Positions 6,845 to 15,730 of a DNA stretch of 64,000 bases are shown here, piece by piece. Where the stretch lies: NCBI GenBank assembly GCA_937982565.1, contig CALJLN010000034.1, positions 108,052-172,051 of the forward strand. The letters run 5' to 3'. The position numbers and the translations under genes are program-made. Numbering within the stretch: the stretch's first letter is position 1; every line of letters starts with the position of its first letter. Source of the DNA: UBA2421 sp002343075. Lineage in GTDB: Bacteria; Planctomycetota; Phycisphaerae; Tepidisphaerales; Tepidisphaeraceae. Below the pieces are notes generated by a model. It saw nothing but the letters and a program-made list of their open reading frames with translations, did no database searches and was not told the DNA's origin.

Positions 6845-9418
6845 TCAGACGCCGGGTGGAAGTACATCGGCGGCAATGCGCGCGTCGGGCCGGTCTTCAA
6901 TCCGGATCGCCGCGAACGGCGACACGCTCGCCGCAACGGGCGCGCCGGTGGGCCGGGCGACGGGGAGCGACTGGCCGAAATTGGCGGCGAGGATCGTGAA
7001 ATCGTTTAAGTTCACCATCCCGTCGTAACTAAAATCACCTTGTGCGAAGTTGCGCGGCGAGAAGCCGAAGTTGGCGGCAAGGATGGTAAAGTCGTCGAGG
7101 CTCACGCTGCGGCTGCGATTGGCATCGCCGGCGAGCACGAAGAAGTTAAACAGGAAGTTATCCCCGCCGACACCGTTGCTGTTTCCGTCGAGCATGTTTC
7201 CTGCCACATCCGCCACACCGGAAGCGGCGATGACGGCGGTGTAGTTGCCGTCGGCGAGAATGCCAGCCGGCGGGCCGGCGACCCCGGGGAAAGTGAGCGC
7301 AGCGGTGTTGGCTCCTGCGTTGTAGTTCAGCGAAAGTGCTCCGCCGGGTACGGGCTGCGCCGTGGTGGTGTTGGTGACTGCTACATTGGCGAGGGTGGGC
7401 GATACCGCCAGCGGCTCATTAAAGGTAAACGATGCCGAGTGGCCCGTGGCAAACGCGAAAGCCGCGGTAGAAACCCGCGGCGGCGTTGTGTCGATCGTGA
7501 CGACCAGCGCCGGCGAGTTGGGACTGGTGCCGTTGGCATTGGTCGCCGTCGCGGTGACGTTGTAGGTGCCGTCTGGAATGCTCGAAGCCACGATCGTCCA
7601 CGCGCCGCCGGCGCTGGCGGTCGTAGTGCCGATGAAGAGTGCGCCGGCGAACAACTGCACCGAGCTGTTTGCCAGGGCTGTGCCTGAAAAAGTAGGCGTG
7701 CTGATGTTGGTGATGTTGTCCGTGTTGCTCGCGCCCGAGTCGCTCGCCGCTGCAAGATCGGGCGCGCTCGGCGGCGGGGGAATTGAGACCCCGGACGAAA
7801 AATTGGCAAGCCGGGTGCCCCATCGGCCTTCTTCTGTAAGAAATGGCATGCCTTGCGTGCGTGCGTACTGATTAAACGCCCAGAATGACCCATCGGCAGG
7901 ATCGAGCGCGATGGAATTGTAATCGCCCCATCGGTTGAGGTTGGACTGGTTTGCGGGCGAGAAGTAGGTTCGGACGTAAAACGCCTCGCCCGCCGCGTAG
8001 GCCGTCGCCGGTTGTGTCGTTCCGGGGGCATCGCTGGCTAGTCGGATTGTGTAACCCGCTGAGGGGAAAATGCCGGAGTTGCTCGCCGCAAACCCAACCG
8101 CGAGCACGCCCGAGTTATCGACCGCGACCGAGGGCAGGAATGTATGCGTCGCGGCGCCGAGTTCTTCCCCGCCGACCAGGCCGGTATCGGCGAGCGTGGG
8201 GGTGCCGGTGGCGCCTGCGTTCACGCGATACCACTTTGCGGTGGTCTGTCCGGCGTTTGCGCCGGACAGGGGAAGCGAGTTGTGCGCAAAATAGAGATTG
8301 CCGTTGTTCCAGACCGCGTTGCTGGTGATGCGCCTGTCGCCGGTACGAATCGTGACGCCCGTGCCCGATTGCGGTGCGCCGGGCAGCAGGGCGTTGGGGT
8401 CATCCACATTTCCGCCCTGGCTGACAAACGCGCTGGTGAATGCCGGCGCGGTGAGGGGATTCGTCAGCCGCACGACCAGCACAAAATCATCGCCATTGAC
8501 GTCTTGCCAGCCGGCGGAGTTAACGAAAAACGTGCCCAGCCCGCTCGGCTGCGCGCCATACATCATCGCGGGTTGTAGCGCAAAGACGCCAGCCACGTTG
8601 GCTTGTCCGGTGGCGGCGAATACGTCATGGGTGGTGAATGACAGAATGCCGGTGTCGTAAAGCTGCGCCTTGTCGATTATCTGCAAGCGGTTGCCGGCGT
8701 ACGCGAATGTGCCAAACCGAAATTGCGTTGACGAAACGTAGATCGCTTCATCGTCAACCGCGAGCGTTGAGAAATCCGCCCAGCTTGCCTGCCCGCCGAT
8801 GGTAATGTTTGTGTTGATCGAGCGGACGGTCCAGGTGCCATTCGGGTCGGCATCGTCGCTCGCCGCGATGAACAGCCGCGAGGAGTTACTGGGCGCGCCT
8901 TCGCTGATATCGGTGCGATCGAGCGCGGTTACAATCCATCGGGCGGAAAAGTGATCGTAAGCCACGCGCGGATTGCCCAGATCAGTCAGAGGCAGGCCTT
9001 GAAAGAAGTTGAACAGACTGCTCTGAAATGTCTGCGCGCCGGCCTTGGTGTGAAAGGTGATGGCGGCGCTGACAGCATGCACCACATGCGCCGGCCCGGC
9101 GGCGACGGCGGGGTCGGGGGGGATCGTCCCAAAAGAACCGGGGCCTGCGTTGAGCGCCCCCTCTTGCTCGAAATTCACGCCTTCTATTGTCGTCGTGGGC
9201 GTGGGCGCGGGCTGTGGATCGGATTGCATGACAGCCGGGCCATCGAAACGGATCGCCGGCCGCAGACCGAGCAGGGACGACGTCGGGCCGGCGAGCGCAA
9301 TCGCGGGATCGACCGAAATCGCACCGCCGCTGAGCAGCCGGCGCGCGTCGAGTGCTTCAAGGGCCACCCTACCCACGGCACGGGCAAGAGCGGGGCGTGT
9401 TTGTCGTTGGTCGCTCAT
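6845..9418 (-). CDS. Large secreted LEPR-XLL protein with Ig-like and dockerin-like domains
   Basis: An 857-residue extracellular protein. The N-terminus carries the LEPR-XLL motif VALEALDARRLLS (about 18-30) used by many planctomycete surface proteins in place of an ordinary signal peptide. Residues about 75-530 form a repeat-rich, probably beta-propeller-like region (SSRLFIAASDDADPNGTW and similar). An Ig/Big-like domain lies near 535-630 (STPTFSGTALANSSVQLFAGA). Two dockerin-type calcium loops lie at about 763-815: GDANRSRSVSLDDFTILAANFG and GDFSYDGMVNLNDFTILAANFG. No PEP-CTERM tail is present. The likely role is adhesion or assembly of a surface complex; the ligand is unknown. Confidence 0.85.
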   Translation of the reverse strand: MSDQRQTRPALARAVGRVALEALDARRLLSGGAISVDPAIALAGPTSSLLGLRPAIRFDGPAVMQSDPQPAPTPTTTIEGVNFEQEGALNAGPGSFGTIPPDPAVAAGPAHVVHAVSAAITFHTKAGAQTFQSSLFNFFQGLPLTDLGNPRVAYDHFSARWIVTALDRTDISEGAPSNSSRLFIAASDDADPNGTWTVRSINTNITIGGQASWADFSTLAVDDEAIYVSSTQFRFGTFAYAGNRLQIIDKAQLYDTGILSFTTHDVFAATGQANVAGVFALQPAMMYGAQPSGLGTFFVNSAGWQDVNGDDFVLVVRLTNPLTAPAFTSAFVSQGGNVDDPNALLPGAPQSGTGVTIRTGDRRITSNAVWNNGNLYFAHNSLPLSGANAGQTTAKWYRVNAGATGTPTLADTGLVGGEELGAATHTFLPSVAVDNSGVLAVGFAASNSGIFPSAGYTIRLASDAPGTTQPATAYAAGEAFYVRTYFSPANQSNLNRWGDYNSIALDPADGSFWAFNQYARTQGMPFLTEEGRWGTRLANFSSGVSIPPPPSAPDLAAASDSGASNTDNITNISTPTFSGTALANSSVQLFAGALFIGTTTASAGGAWTIVASSIPDGTYNVTATATNANGTSPNSPALVVTIDTTPPRVSTAAFAFATGHSASFTFNEPLAVSPTLANVAVTNTTTAQPVPGGALSLNYNAGANTAALTFPGVAGPPAGILADGNYTAVIAASGVADVAGNMLDGNSNGVGGDNFLFNFFVLAGDANRSRSVSLDDFTILAANFGFSPRNFAQGDFSYDGMVNLNDFTILAANFGQSLPVARPTGAPVAASVSPFAAIRIEDRPDARIAADVLPPGV

Positions 9419-9647
9419 CGTTTTCCTCTTACGCCCAGCGCCCGTCCCGGCGAACTGGCTGGAAGAATACCACGCGAAATCGGCAGCGGAGGAATTATAG
9501 CGATGTCTTGGCGGGGCCGGATAGGGATTCGCCGCATTGTGCGAGACCGGAGGTCGTTACAATCATTACAATCATTGCAGCCGATAAGAGTCGCCCCAAT
9601 TTACGGCGCACCCATGTTTGGGGCGCGGCGGGTCACTGATGCGGGCG

Positions 9648-11084
9648 TTATGAACCGGAAAAGATCCACTTGGTAATCTGCCCCAGCTTCGCCGGCTGGC
9701 CCTGAAGGAGGATGCCAACACGGAAGATCCGTCCTGCCGCCCATACGACGGCGAGCGTCGCCACAAATGTGGAGGCTGCGGCGACAACCGGTTGCCACGC
9801 AGCCGGCCCCGGCGGTACGCCCATGCGCGCGACCATCATTGTGGGCGCGCTAAATGGGAAGAACGATAAGAACGTGGGAATCAATCCGTTGGGATTCTCC
9901 AGCAGTTGGCTGATAAAGAACATTGGTAGCACGATCAGCAGCATCACAGGCGTGATCAGCGATTGCGCTTCCTTTACGTTGGTCACCGCGGCGCCCGCGG
10001 CGATGAACACCGCACCGTAAAGCAGCGCTGCAAACAATGTAAACAGGCAGAACCACGCGAACAACCCCAGCGTGAGATATTGCGAGACGTCGATCCCGAC
10101 AGCACCAAACCGCAAACCCACCCACGCAGTGCTCAGATAAATCAGTGCGAGTGTAAGCGCCACGCCCACGCCGCCGACGAGCTTGCCCATCATGAGTTGG
10201 AACGGGCTGACCGACCCAAGTAGCACTTCGGCGATCCGCAGGCTCTTCTCCTCAATCACGTTGGTCGTCAGCGGGCTGACACCCACCATTACGACCACAA
10301 ACATCAGCATTAGCATGGCCAGCGGCCGAAAAAAGGCGATAAACTGACCGCCGGAACTCTGTTCGCTGAGTTTTCCGGTTGCATCCTTAAACACCGCGCC
10401 CTTTGTAGAGACCATCGGCGGAGTGAGGAGCCGGGCCATGGTCACGTCGTCGAGCGTTGCGCCGGCGCTGGTCAGGCGAGACTTGTAAACCTCCATCGTC
10501 GCAGCGCGCTGAAGAAACTGGCTCGGCCCCATCACGGTAAGCCGGTTTGTTGTGTATCGAATGATGCGTTCGTCGCCGAGCCGGTCGGCGACGGCTTTGA
10601 GCGCCGCTTCCGGATTGGCCTGTGCCTCCCGAACACTCACCTGTGTTGCCGCCGACGCTAGGCTCGCCACCGGCGGGGGTTCGTAAATGAGTTCGCCGAT
10701 TTCCGCGAACCCGAACAGTTCGCCCTTTTCCACCTTCTGCGAAAGATGATACCGCAGTTCCTTAATCGATTCCGGCCCGGCCGCCTGATTGGCGGGGACA
10801 AGCTCGAAAACGAATCGGGCCTCCTTGGGGTTGCCGACAGCATCTTTGGTGATGGTCAGATTGCGATCACGATTAGCCTTTTCAATCGCTGCGAACATGC
10901 GGCCGCCGGTTTGATCGATCACGGCGAACTTGCGGTCCTTCAGATCGACAATGCCGCGCGTCATCCGCTGCATTAACAACCCCCCGAACATGAGCACCGG
11001 CATGAGGACGACCGAAATGATAAATGACTTAGTCTTCACTGCAGAAAGGTACTCACGGACGACGATGACGAGCGTTTTTTTCAT
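9648..11084 (-). CDS. ABC-2 type transporter permease (NatB/YhaP-like)
   Basis: About 478 residues. One membrane helix near the N-terminus (FIISVVLMPVLMFGGLLM), a large external domain of about 210 residues, then five or six helices in the C-terminal half, for example MLMLMFVVVMVGVSPLTT, GVALTLALIYLSTAWVGL and LITPVMLLIVLPMFFI. This topology is typical of NatB/ABC2_membrane_3 permeases, which export ions, drugs or unknown substrates. The ATPase partner is directly upstream on the same strand at 11154-12074, 69 bp away, so the two form an operon. The second ATG (11084, MKKTLVIV) is taken as the start; 11090 is equally possible. The substrate is unknown. Confidence 0.85.
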   Translation of the reverse strand: MKKTLVIVVREYLSAVKTKSFIISVVLMPVLMFGGLLMQRMTRGIVDLKDRKFAVIDQTGGRMFAAIEKANRDRNLTITKDAVGNPKEARFVFELVPANQAAGPESIKELRYHLSQKVEKGELFGFAEIGELIYEPPPVASLASAATQVSVREAQANPEAALKAVADRLGDERIIRYTTNRLTVMGPSQFLQRAATMEVYKSRLTSAGATLDDVTMARLLTPPMVSTKGAVFKDATGKLSEQSSGGQFIAFFRPLAMLMLMFVVVMVGVSPLTTNVIEEKSLRIAEVLLGSVSPFQLMMGKLVGGVGVALTLALIYLSTAWVGLRFGAVGIDVSQYLTLGLFAWFCLFTLFAALLYGAVFIAAGAAVTNVKEAQSLITPVMLLIVLPMFFISQLLENPNGLIPTFLSFFPFSAPTMMVARMGVPPGPAAWQPVVAAASTFVATLAVVWAAGRIFRVGILLQGQPAKLGQITKWIFSGS

Positions 11085-11153
11085 AGGCATCTCAGTGAGC
11101 AGTCTGTAGTCGGCGGTGGGCAGGGAGACCTTTCTGCCGACTGCCCTCTCTTC

Positions 11154-12074
11154 TTATGCGAGTACCTTCTCCCCGAACTGCTGATCATCGGGTGCGGCGA
11201 TGCGGACAAAGATGTCATGCAGGTTGGGTGCGGCTACTTCAAAATGCTCGACTGCGCCGCGTTCAGCGAGCGCATGTAGAACGACCTGCGGGTTGGCATC
11301 GGCTGAAACCCGAAGTTCCTGGAGGTTGCCGTGATCAACAACGCCGGTGACGCCTGGCAACCCTGAGAGTGAGCCATTATTCCCGCCCGCCATGCGTACC
11401 CGAATGGTATCTCTGCCATATTGCTGCTGGATGGTTTCCAGCGTGCCATCCAGCACCTTTTTGCCCTTGTAAATCATGAAAATGCGGTCGCACATTTTTT
11501 CGGCGACGCTCATATCGTGCGTGCTGAAGATGACGGTGGTGCCGGTTTTGCGCAGATCAAAGATCGCGTCGCGCAATACCACGGCGTTGACTGGATCCAG
11601 CCCGCTGAACGGCTCATCGAGCAGCACCACGCTTGGCTTGCTGATGAGGCACGCGATGAGCTGCACTTTCTGCGTCATGCCCTTGCTGAGTGCTTCGACC
11701 TTTTTATCGCCCCAGCCGTCGAGCTTGAGCCGCGCGAGCCATTGATCCATCTCCGCCCTGTTTGTGCTGTGACCTTTGAGGCTGGAGAAGAACTTCAGGA
11801 CATCGTACACCTTCATGCTTTTGTAGAGCATGCGCTCTTCTGGCAGGTAGGTTACTTTGTCGAGTGCGTTGTGATGGTCGTCGCCCAGCACGCGCACGCT
11901 GCCCGAGTCGGGGAGATAGATGCGCATGATCATGCGCAGGGTGGTGGTTTTGCCGGAGCCATTCGGCCCGATAAACCCATAAATGCTCCCCGCGGGCACG
12001 GCGAGCGACAGCCGATCGACCGCGACATGCTTGCCGAAGGTCTTGGTGACGTTGGTGAGTTCGATGGCGTTCAT
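11154..12074 (-). CDS. ABC transporter ATP-binding protein (NatA-like)
   Basis: A 306-residue cytoplasmic ATPase. Walker A is GPNGSGKTTT (about 37-46), the signature-like segment is ALSKGMTQKV, Walker B is VVLLDEPFSGLD, and the switch His lies in FSTHD. The C-terminal extension of about 80 residues (GRDTIRVRMAGGNN and following) matches the DUF4162 accessory domain found in NatA-type ATPases. It is the first gene of the operon with the permease at 9648-11084. The signature has SKGMTQ instead of LSGGQ, which is common in this subfamily. Confidence 0.9.
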   Translation of the reverse strand: MNAIELTNVTKTFGKHVAVDRLSLAVPAGSIYGFIGPNGSGKTTTLRMIMRIYLPDSGSVRVLGDDHHNALDKVTYLPEERMLYKSMKVYDVLKFFSSLKGHSTNRAEMDQWLARLKLDGWGDKKVEALSKGMTQKVQLIACLISKPSVVLLDEPFSGLDPVNAVVLRDAIFDLRKTGTTVIFSTHDMSVAEKMCDRIFMIYKGKKVLDGTLETIQQQYGRDTIRVRMAGGNNGSLSGLPGVTGVVDHGNLQELRVSADANPQVVLHALAERGAVEHFEVAAPNLHDIFVRIAAPDDQQFGEKVLA

Positions 12075-12251
12075 CTTGCGCGGCAGACTCTAACCGCAAG
12101 AGGGGTTCGGATAAAACAAGTGGATATTTCAGCCGCGCGACCCGAGGACCATGCCGGCGGCACCCTCGGGGACGAAGGTGCGATGACAAGCCGGTCGGCC
12201 GATCCTGGGAAACCCGGGAATCGGACGACATCAACGCAAAGCGAAAACGAG

Positions 12252-12312
12252 GGTGGATTGTGGATACGACCGCCGCCAGCTATGGGCGTCGTCGCGCTAT
12301 CCACAATCCACC
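12252..12312. repeat. Perfect 15-bp inverted repeat, possible terminator
   Basis: GGTGGATTGTGGATA (12252-12266) and TATCCACAATCCACC (12298-12312) are exact reverse complements around a 31-base loop. It lies 79 bp beyond the end of the thioredoxin-like gene and before the ABC operon, in a 316-bp spacer with nothing else recognisable, so it may stop read-through. Each arm also contains an 8/9 match to a DnaA box (TTATCCACA). Confidence 0.45.
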
Positions 12313-12390
12313 TCAAGCGTGCCTGAATCAACCGGGCCGGAATGGGAATCGTTCCCAGCGGGCAAGGACCCATCCCGGTGAAACGCCGCA

Positions 12391-12960
12391 TCAGTCTGCG
12401 CTTGCGGTCACGGTTTCTTCGATCAGCTTCTGCACCACGGTTTCCACGCCGTTGGGGGTCAGGCCGATGGCTCGGACTTTGCCAGCGCGATCGACCACGG
12501 CATACGTCGGATAGAACATGACGCTCCAGTCTTTCTGCGCCTGCAGGCTCGCGTCCTTCGCGACCGGATACTTGATACCCTTTGCCTCGACGACCTGTTC
12601 CATCTTTTCCTGCCCCCTGTTACTGGAGCAGACACCCAGGACGATCAGGCCCTTCTCGCCATACTTTTCCATCAATTCATTGTTGTGTGGAATTGAGGCA
12701 ATGCACGGCCCGCACCAGGTGGCCCAGATGTCAACAACAACCACTTTGCCCTTCATGTCGGCAGAAGTGACTTCTCCGTTTTTCCAGTCGGTCAGCTTCA
12801 TTTCGGGAGCAGGTTTTCCAACCAACGCGTCGAGCTTCGCCTGCTGATTCTCGTCAAGCGGGTAGAAGAGTTCCTTTGGAAACTCGCCGGCGCGCAATAC
12901 AGCGGGCAGGAGCAGCATCGCCAGTGCGAGGCTCGCGAAAGTCATTCGGGCAAACTTCAT
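12391..12960 (-). CDS. TlpA/ResA-like thiol-disulfide oxidoreductase
   Basis: A 189-residue exported thioredoxin-fold protein. The signal peptide is MKFARMTFASLALAMLLLPAVLRA. The AhpC/TSA-Redoxin core follows: GKPAPEMKLTDW (48-59), KGKVVVVDIWATWCGPC with catalytic Cys83 and Cys86, and YPTYAVVDRAGKV with the cis-Pro loop. The start at 12960 is set by GGAGG seven bases upstream and by the signal peptide; a longer frame reaching 13260 lacks both. The role is probably reduction of periplasmic disulfides, for example in cytochrome c maturation, which would serve the many haem Cys pairs of NrfHA elsewhere in the window. That link is inferred only. Confidence 0.88.
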   Translation of the reverse strand: MKFARMTFASLALAMLLLPAVLRAGEFPKELFYPLDENQQAKLDALVGKPAPEMKLTDWKNGEVTSADMKGKVVVVDIWATWCGPCIASIPHNNELMEKYGEKGLIVLGVCSSNRGQEKMEQVVEAKGIKYPVAKDASLQAQKDWSVMFYPTYAVVDRAGKVRAIGLTPNGVETVVQKLIEETVTASAD

Positions 12961-13180
12961 GGCAACCTCCGAAAACTCCCCGGCAACGCATGCCCACCGA
13001 CATTGGCGGGGCGACGATGCGCCGGGTAACTGATAGGTAGATGGTCGCCAGCGGCGACCCGTGACATAGATAGTATACGCAACAAGGGGGATAGTTTGCT
13101 CTTTCGAGTCTTTTTCGGTTAATTCTTTCATGGTCGCAGCACCGGATGGAATCCGTGGCGCGACCGGGAAACGTTCGATT

Positions 13181-13939
13181 ATGCACGAGAAATACTTCAA
13201 CTGGCACAGCCCACGGCTCGGCCAGACGTTTGAAACCAAGCGATACGGGCACTCGGGCATGCCAATGCTCGCATTTCCCTCATCGGACGGCCGTTTTTGG
13301 GATTACGCCGATCACGGCATGATCGCCGCCGCCGCCCCGTGGATCGAATCGGGGAAGATCCAGGTCTGGGCGGTTGACGGCCGGGACTGGGAATCATGGA
13401 GCAACACCAGCATCGGCAGTTGGGATCGTGCCGCGCGACATGAGATATGGGAGTCGGCGGTCATTGATGAAGTCCTGCCTCTCATTGAGGAGCATGCCGA
13501 TTTAAGCGACCGACGAATGATCGTAACTGGTTGTTCTGGCGGAGGTTATCACGCGGCCAACTTCCTTTTCCGCCACCCCGAGCTTTGCAACACGGCCATC
13601 TGCCTCAGCGGGGTCTATTCCACCCGGCATTTCAGGACCGATCATGTAGACGACTACGACTACGGCCACCCGGCGGTCTATTTCAATAACCCGCTGCACT
13701 ACATGGCCAACCTGACCGACGAAGCCCAGCTAAGACGCCTGCAGGACAGCAACATCATCCTCTGCTGCGGGCAGGGCAGCTACGAGGCCGAGTGCCTCGC
13801 CGAGACGCACGCGCTCTCGCGCATCCTCAATGACAAGGGCATTCGTCACTGGCTGGATATCTGGGGCCACGACGTCAACCACGATTGGCCGTGGTGGCGC
13901 AAGCAGATGGCGCATTTTCTGTCGAATATGGAGTTCTAA
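13181..13939 (+). CDS. Esterase-family alpha/beta hydrolase paired with ATP-grasp gene
   Basis: A 252-residue cytoplasmic protein of the putative-esterase (esterase D-like) group. The nucleophile elbow is GCSGGG with Ser119, and the likely catalytic His is His234 in GHDVNHDW; the acid is probably Glu203 or Asp in DIWGHD. Conserved landmarks include YGHSGMPMLAFPSSDGRFWDYAD and NNPLHYMANL. The start at 13181 (MHEKYFNW) fits the family start; an upstream in-frame ATG at 13130 would add 17 unlikely residues. It is followed 220 bp later by an ATP-grasp enzyme on the same strand. This two-gene pairing recurs in bacteria, which suggests a shared pathway of unknown product. Confidence 0.8.
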   Translation: MHEKYFNWHSPRLGQTFETKRYGHSGMPMLAFPSSDGRFWDYADHGMIAAAAPWIESGKIQVWAVDGRDWESWSNTSIGSWDRAARHEIWESAVIDEVLPLIEEHADLSDRRMIVTGCSGGGYHAANFLFRHPELCNTAICLSGVYSTRHFRTDHVDDYDYGHPAVYFNNPLHYMANLTDEAQLRRLQDSNIILCCGQGSYEAECLAETHALSRILNDKGIRHWLDIWGHDVNHDWPWWRKQMAHFLSNMEF

Positions 13940-13977
13940 CGTTGTTTCTTGCAGTGAATGTCTACGGCAGCTAGAGC

Positions 13978-14119
13978 CAGAATGACGAAACCAGAAATCC
14001 GAATTAAGTCCGAAACTCCAATGCCGAATTACCTGGTCCGGTGAGGGAAGCATTCCTGTGCAATGGCTTTGGTTATTTGGCATTCTGGCTTGATTCGAAT
14101 CTCTGGTTTCGCCATTCTG
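13978..14119. repeat. Long imperfect inverted repeat (intergenic palindromic element)
   Basis: The left arm 13978-14033 begins CAGAATGACGAAACCAGAAA and ends ATGCCGAATTACC. The right arm 14071-14119 begins GGTTATTTGGCATTCTGG and ends GGTTTCGCCATTCTG. Reverse complementing the right arm reproduces most of the left arm with a few substitutions and small gaps, around a 37-base loop. The base composition (AT-rich, low codon bias) differs from the neighbours. It fills the gap between the esterase and ATP-grasp genes and looks like a REP/MITE-like dispersed element; copies elsewhere in the genome would settle this. Confidence 0.55.
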
Positions 14120-14159
14120 ATTTCTGAAATGACTTCGAAAACTTGAACAGGCCGCCTCA

Positions 14160-15323
14160 ATGAACGTTCTCCTCGTCTCCCCCCATTTTCCACCGAACCA
14201 TAAATATTTCGTCTTCGCGCTGCGCGATGCGGGGGCAAACGTGTTCGGCGTGGGCGAATCGCCGGCGTGGGAGATGCCCGACGATCTCCGCGCCGCGATG
14301 GTTGATTACATCTACATTCCCGACATGTTTAACAAGCCCGACGATCTGCACCGCGCCGCAGAGGCGATCGTCCACAGGCACGGCCCGCTGCACCGAATCG
14401 AGTCGCACAATGAGCATTGGCTCGAACACGATGCCCGGCTGCGCGAGGCGTTTGGCGTTTATGGTCAAAAGCCTGCAGACCTGCTGCGCAATCGCCGCAA
14501 GCTGGGCATGAAAGACTGCTTCCGCGACGCCGGTGTGCCGGTGGCCCCCGCAGAGCTGATCGTGAGCCGGCAGCAGGCAATTGCGTTTGCCAACCGGGTG
14601 GGGTTTCCGTTGATCCTCAAGCCCGATGTCGGCGTGGGCGCATCGGGCGCGACCAAGGTGAACGATCTAAAGGAGCTGGAAGCCAGGCTCGACCCACTGC
14701 CCGGAGACATGGTGATTGAAAAGTTCGTCAAAGGGCGAATTGTCACTTACGACGGCTTGGCCGATCGCGACGGGAACGTGATTTTTGAGTCGTCGCTGCG
14801 ATATTCGGCCAACATCATGGAAATCGTGCAGCAGCGGCTGGTTTTTCATTATCACACGCTTCGCGATATCCCCGAGGAACTCCTTCAGGATGGCCGGCGC
14901 AGTGTGAAGGCGTTCGGCATTCGCGAGCGGTTCTTTCATTTTGAGTTTTTTGAACTGGATAACGGCGATTACTACGGCCTGGAGGTCAACGTCCGCCCGC
15001 CAGGCGGGTTTACCATGGACATGATGAACTACTCCGCCGACGTCGATCTTTACACCGCATGGGCAAGACTCGCTTTGTACGGCGAAAATATCATTCCCCG
15101 CTACACAAGGCACAATTTCGTAGCCCACGTCGGCCGGCGCGACGGCGCGCATTACACGCTCAAACACGACCAGATCATGCATAACCTTGGCATCGCATTC
15201 GCGCATCACCCCCAAATGCCCCGGCTGTGGGGCCCGGTGATGGGTGAAGTGGTGTATTTGCTCGGCGACCCGGATTTGGACAAGCTCAAGGACGCAATTT
15301 CGCGTGTGGAAGCGGTGAGTTGA
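14160..15323 (+). CDS. ATP-grasp ligase-like protein
   Basis: A 387-residue cytoplasmic protein with a Rossmann-like N-terminal pre-ATP-grasp domain (MNVLLVSPHFPPNHKYFVFAL, 1-100) and an ATP-grasp fold: GMKDCFRDAGVPVAPAE (N-lobe entry), FPLILKPDVGVGASGATKV (the nucleotide-binding Lys and flexible Gly loop), DMVIEKFVKGRIVTYDG, and FHFEFFELDNGDYYGLEVNVRPPGG with the Mg-binding Glu/Asn pair (ExN). It resembles carbamoyl-phosphate-synthase-L/biotin-carboxylase-like ligases that join a carboxylate to an amine. The substrate is unknown. The upstream esterase on the same strand is the probable partner. Confidence 0.82.
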   Translation: MNVLLVSPHFPPNHKYFVFALRDAGANVFGVGESPAWEMPDDLRAAMVDYIYIPDMFNKPDDLHRAAEAIVHRHGPLHRIESHNEHWLEHDARLREAFGVYGQKPADLLRNRRKLGMKDCFRDAGVPVAPAELIVSRQQAIAFANRVGFPLILKPDVGVGASGATKVNDLKELEARLDPLPGDMVIEKFVKGRIVTYDGLADRDGNVIFESSLRYSANIMEIVQQRLVFHYHTLRDIPEELLQDGRRSVKAFGIRERFFHFEFFELDNGDYYGLEVNVRPPGGFTMDMMNYSADVDLYTAWARLALYGENIIPRYTRHNFVAHVGRRDGAHYTLKHDQIMHNLGIAFAHHPQMPRLWGPVMGEVVYLLGDPDLDKLKDAISRVEAVS

Positions 15324-15406
15324 AGCGTGTTGTAGTGACAAGACTTGTCGAAATCCCCGTCAATGCGCCTCCGATCTGCGGTAAATTCTGATCTGGAGTA
15401 CACGAA

Positions 15407-15725
15407 ATGGTCGTTACCGAGCATCCGCACATCGTCGCCAACACCGCCGGGCAGCTTGTCATCGTTGGCACTCGGATAGAGCTGTCTGTCCTGATAGAAA
15501 GTCATCTGGCATACGGCTCGGACGCCACACAACTGCGGGCGCAGTTTCCCGACATTATGCTGGCGCAAGGCACACGCCGCGCTGGCTTATTACTACGACA
15601 ATCGCGCGCGGGTTGATGGCGAGATTGAAGCCCGGTGCGCCGGTGTCGAACAGTGGGTTGCCCGGCAGCAAGAGTCGACGGTTCGGCGCCTCGCTCATGA
15701 GCTGAAGCGGACCCGGCCGGAGTAG
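15407..15725 (+). pseudogene. Frameshifted DUF433 antitoxin-like gene
   Basis: The frame from ATG 15407 reads HPHIVANTAGQLVIVGTRI then VLIESHLAYGSDATQLRAQF, the normal DUF433 beginning, up to FPDIMLAQ near 15568. It then runs out as GTRRAGLLLRQ and stops at about 15616. The expected DUF433 continuation HAALAYYYDNRARVDGEI is present in the next frame from 15573, and continues to a stop at 15723-15725. One extra base around 15569-15573 explains both. The two frames together give a normal-size protein for the family, so this is a recently broken gene. It is adjacent to a broken DUF5615-like gene. Confidence 0.75.
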
Positions 15726-15730
15726 GCGGT

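Noticed and set aside
7040..7687. 215-residue plus-strand frame opposite the large LEPR-XLL protein
   Set aside because: It is the complement of dockerin and Ig-like coding sequence, and its Gly/Val/Arg pattern is an antisense effect.
11421..12326. 301-residue plus-strand frame opposite the ABC ATPase
   Set aside because: Overlaps a complete ABC ATPase on the minus strand and has no domain.
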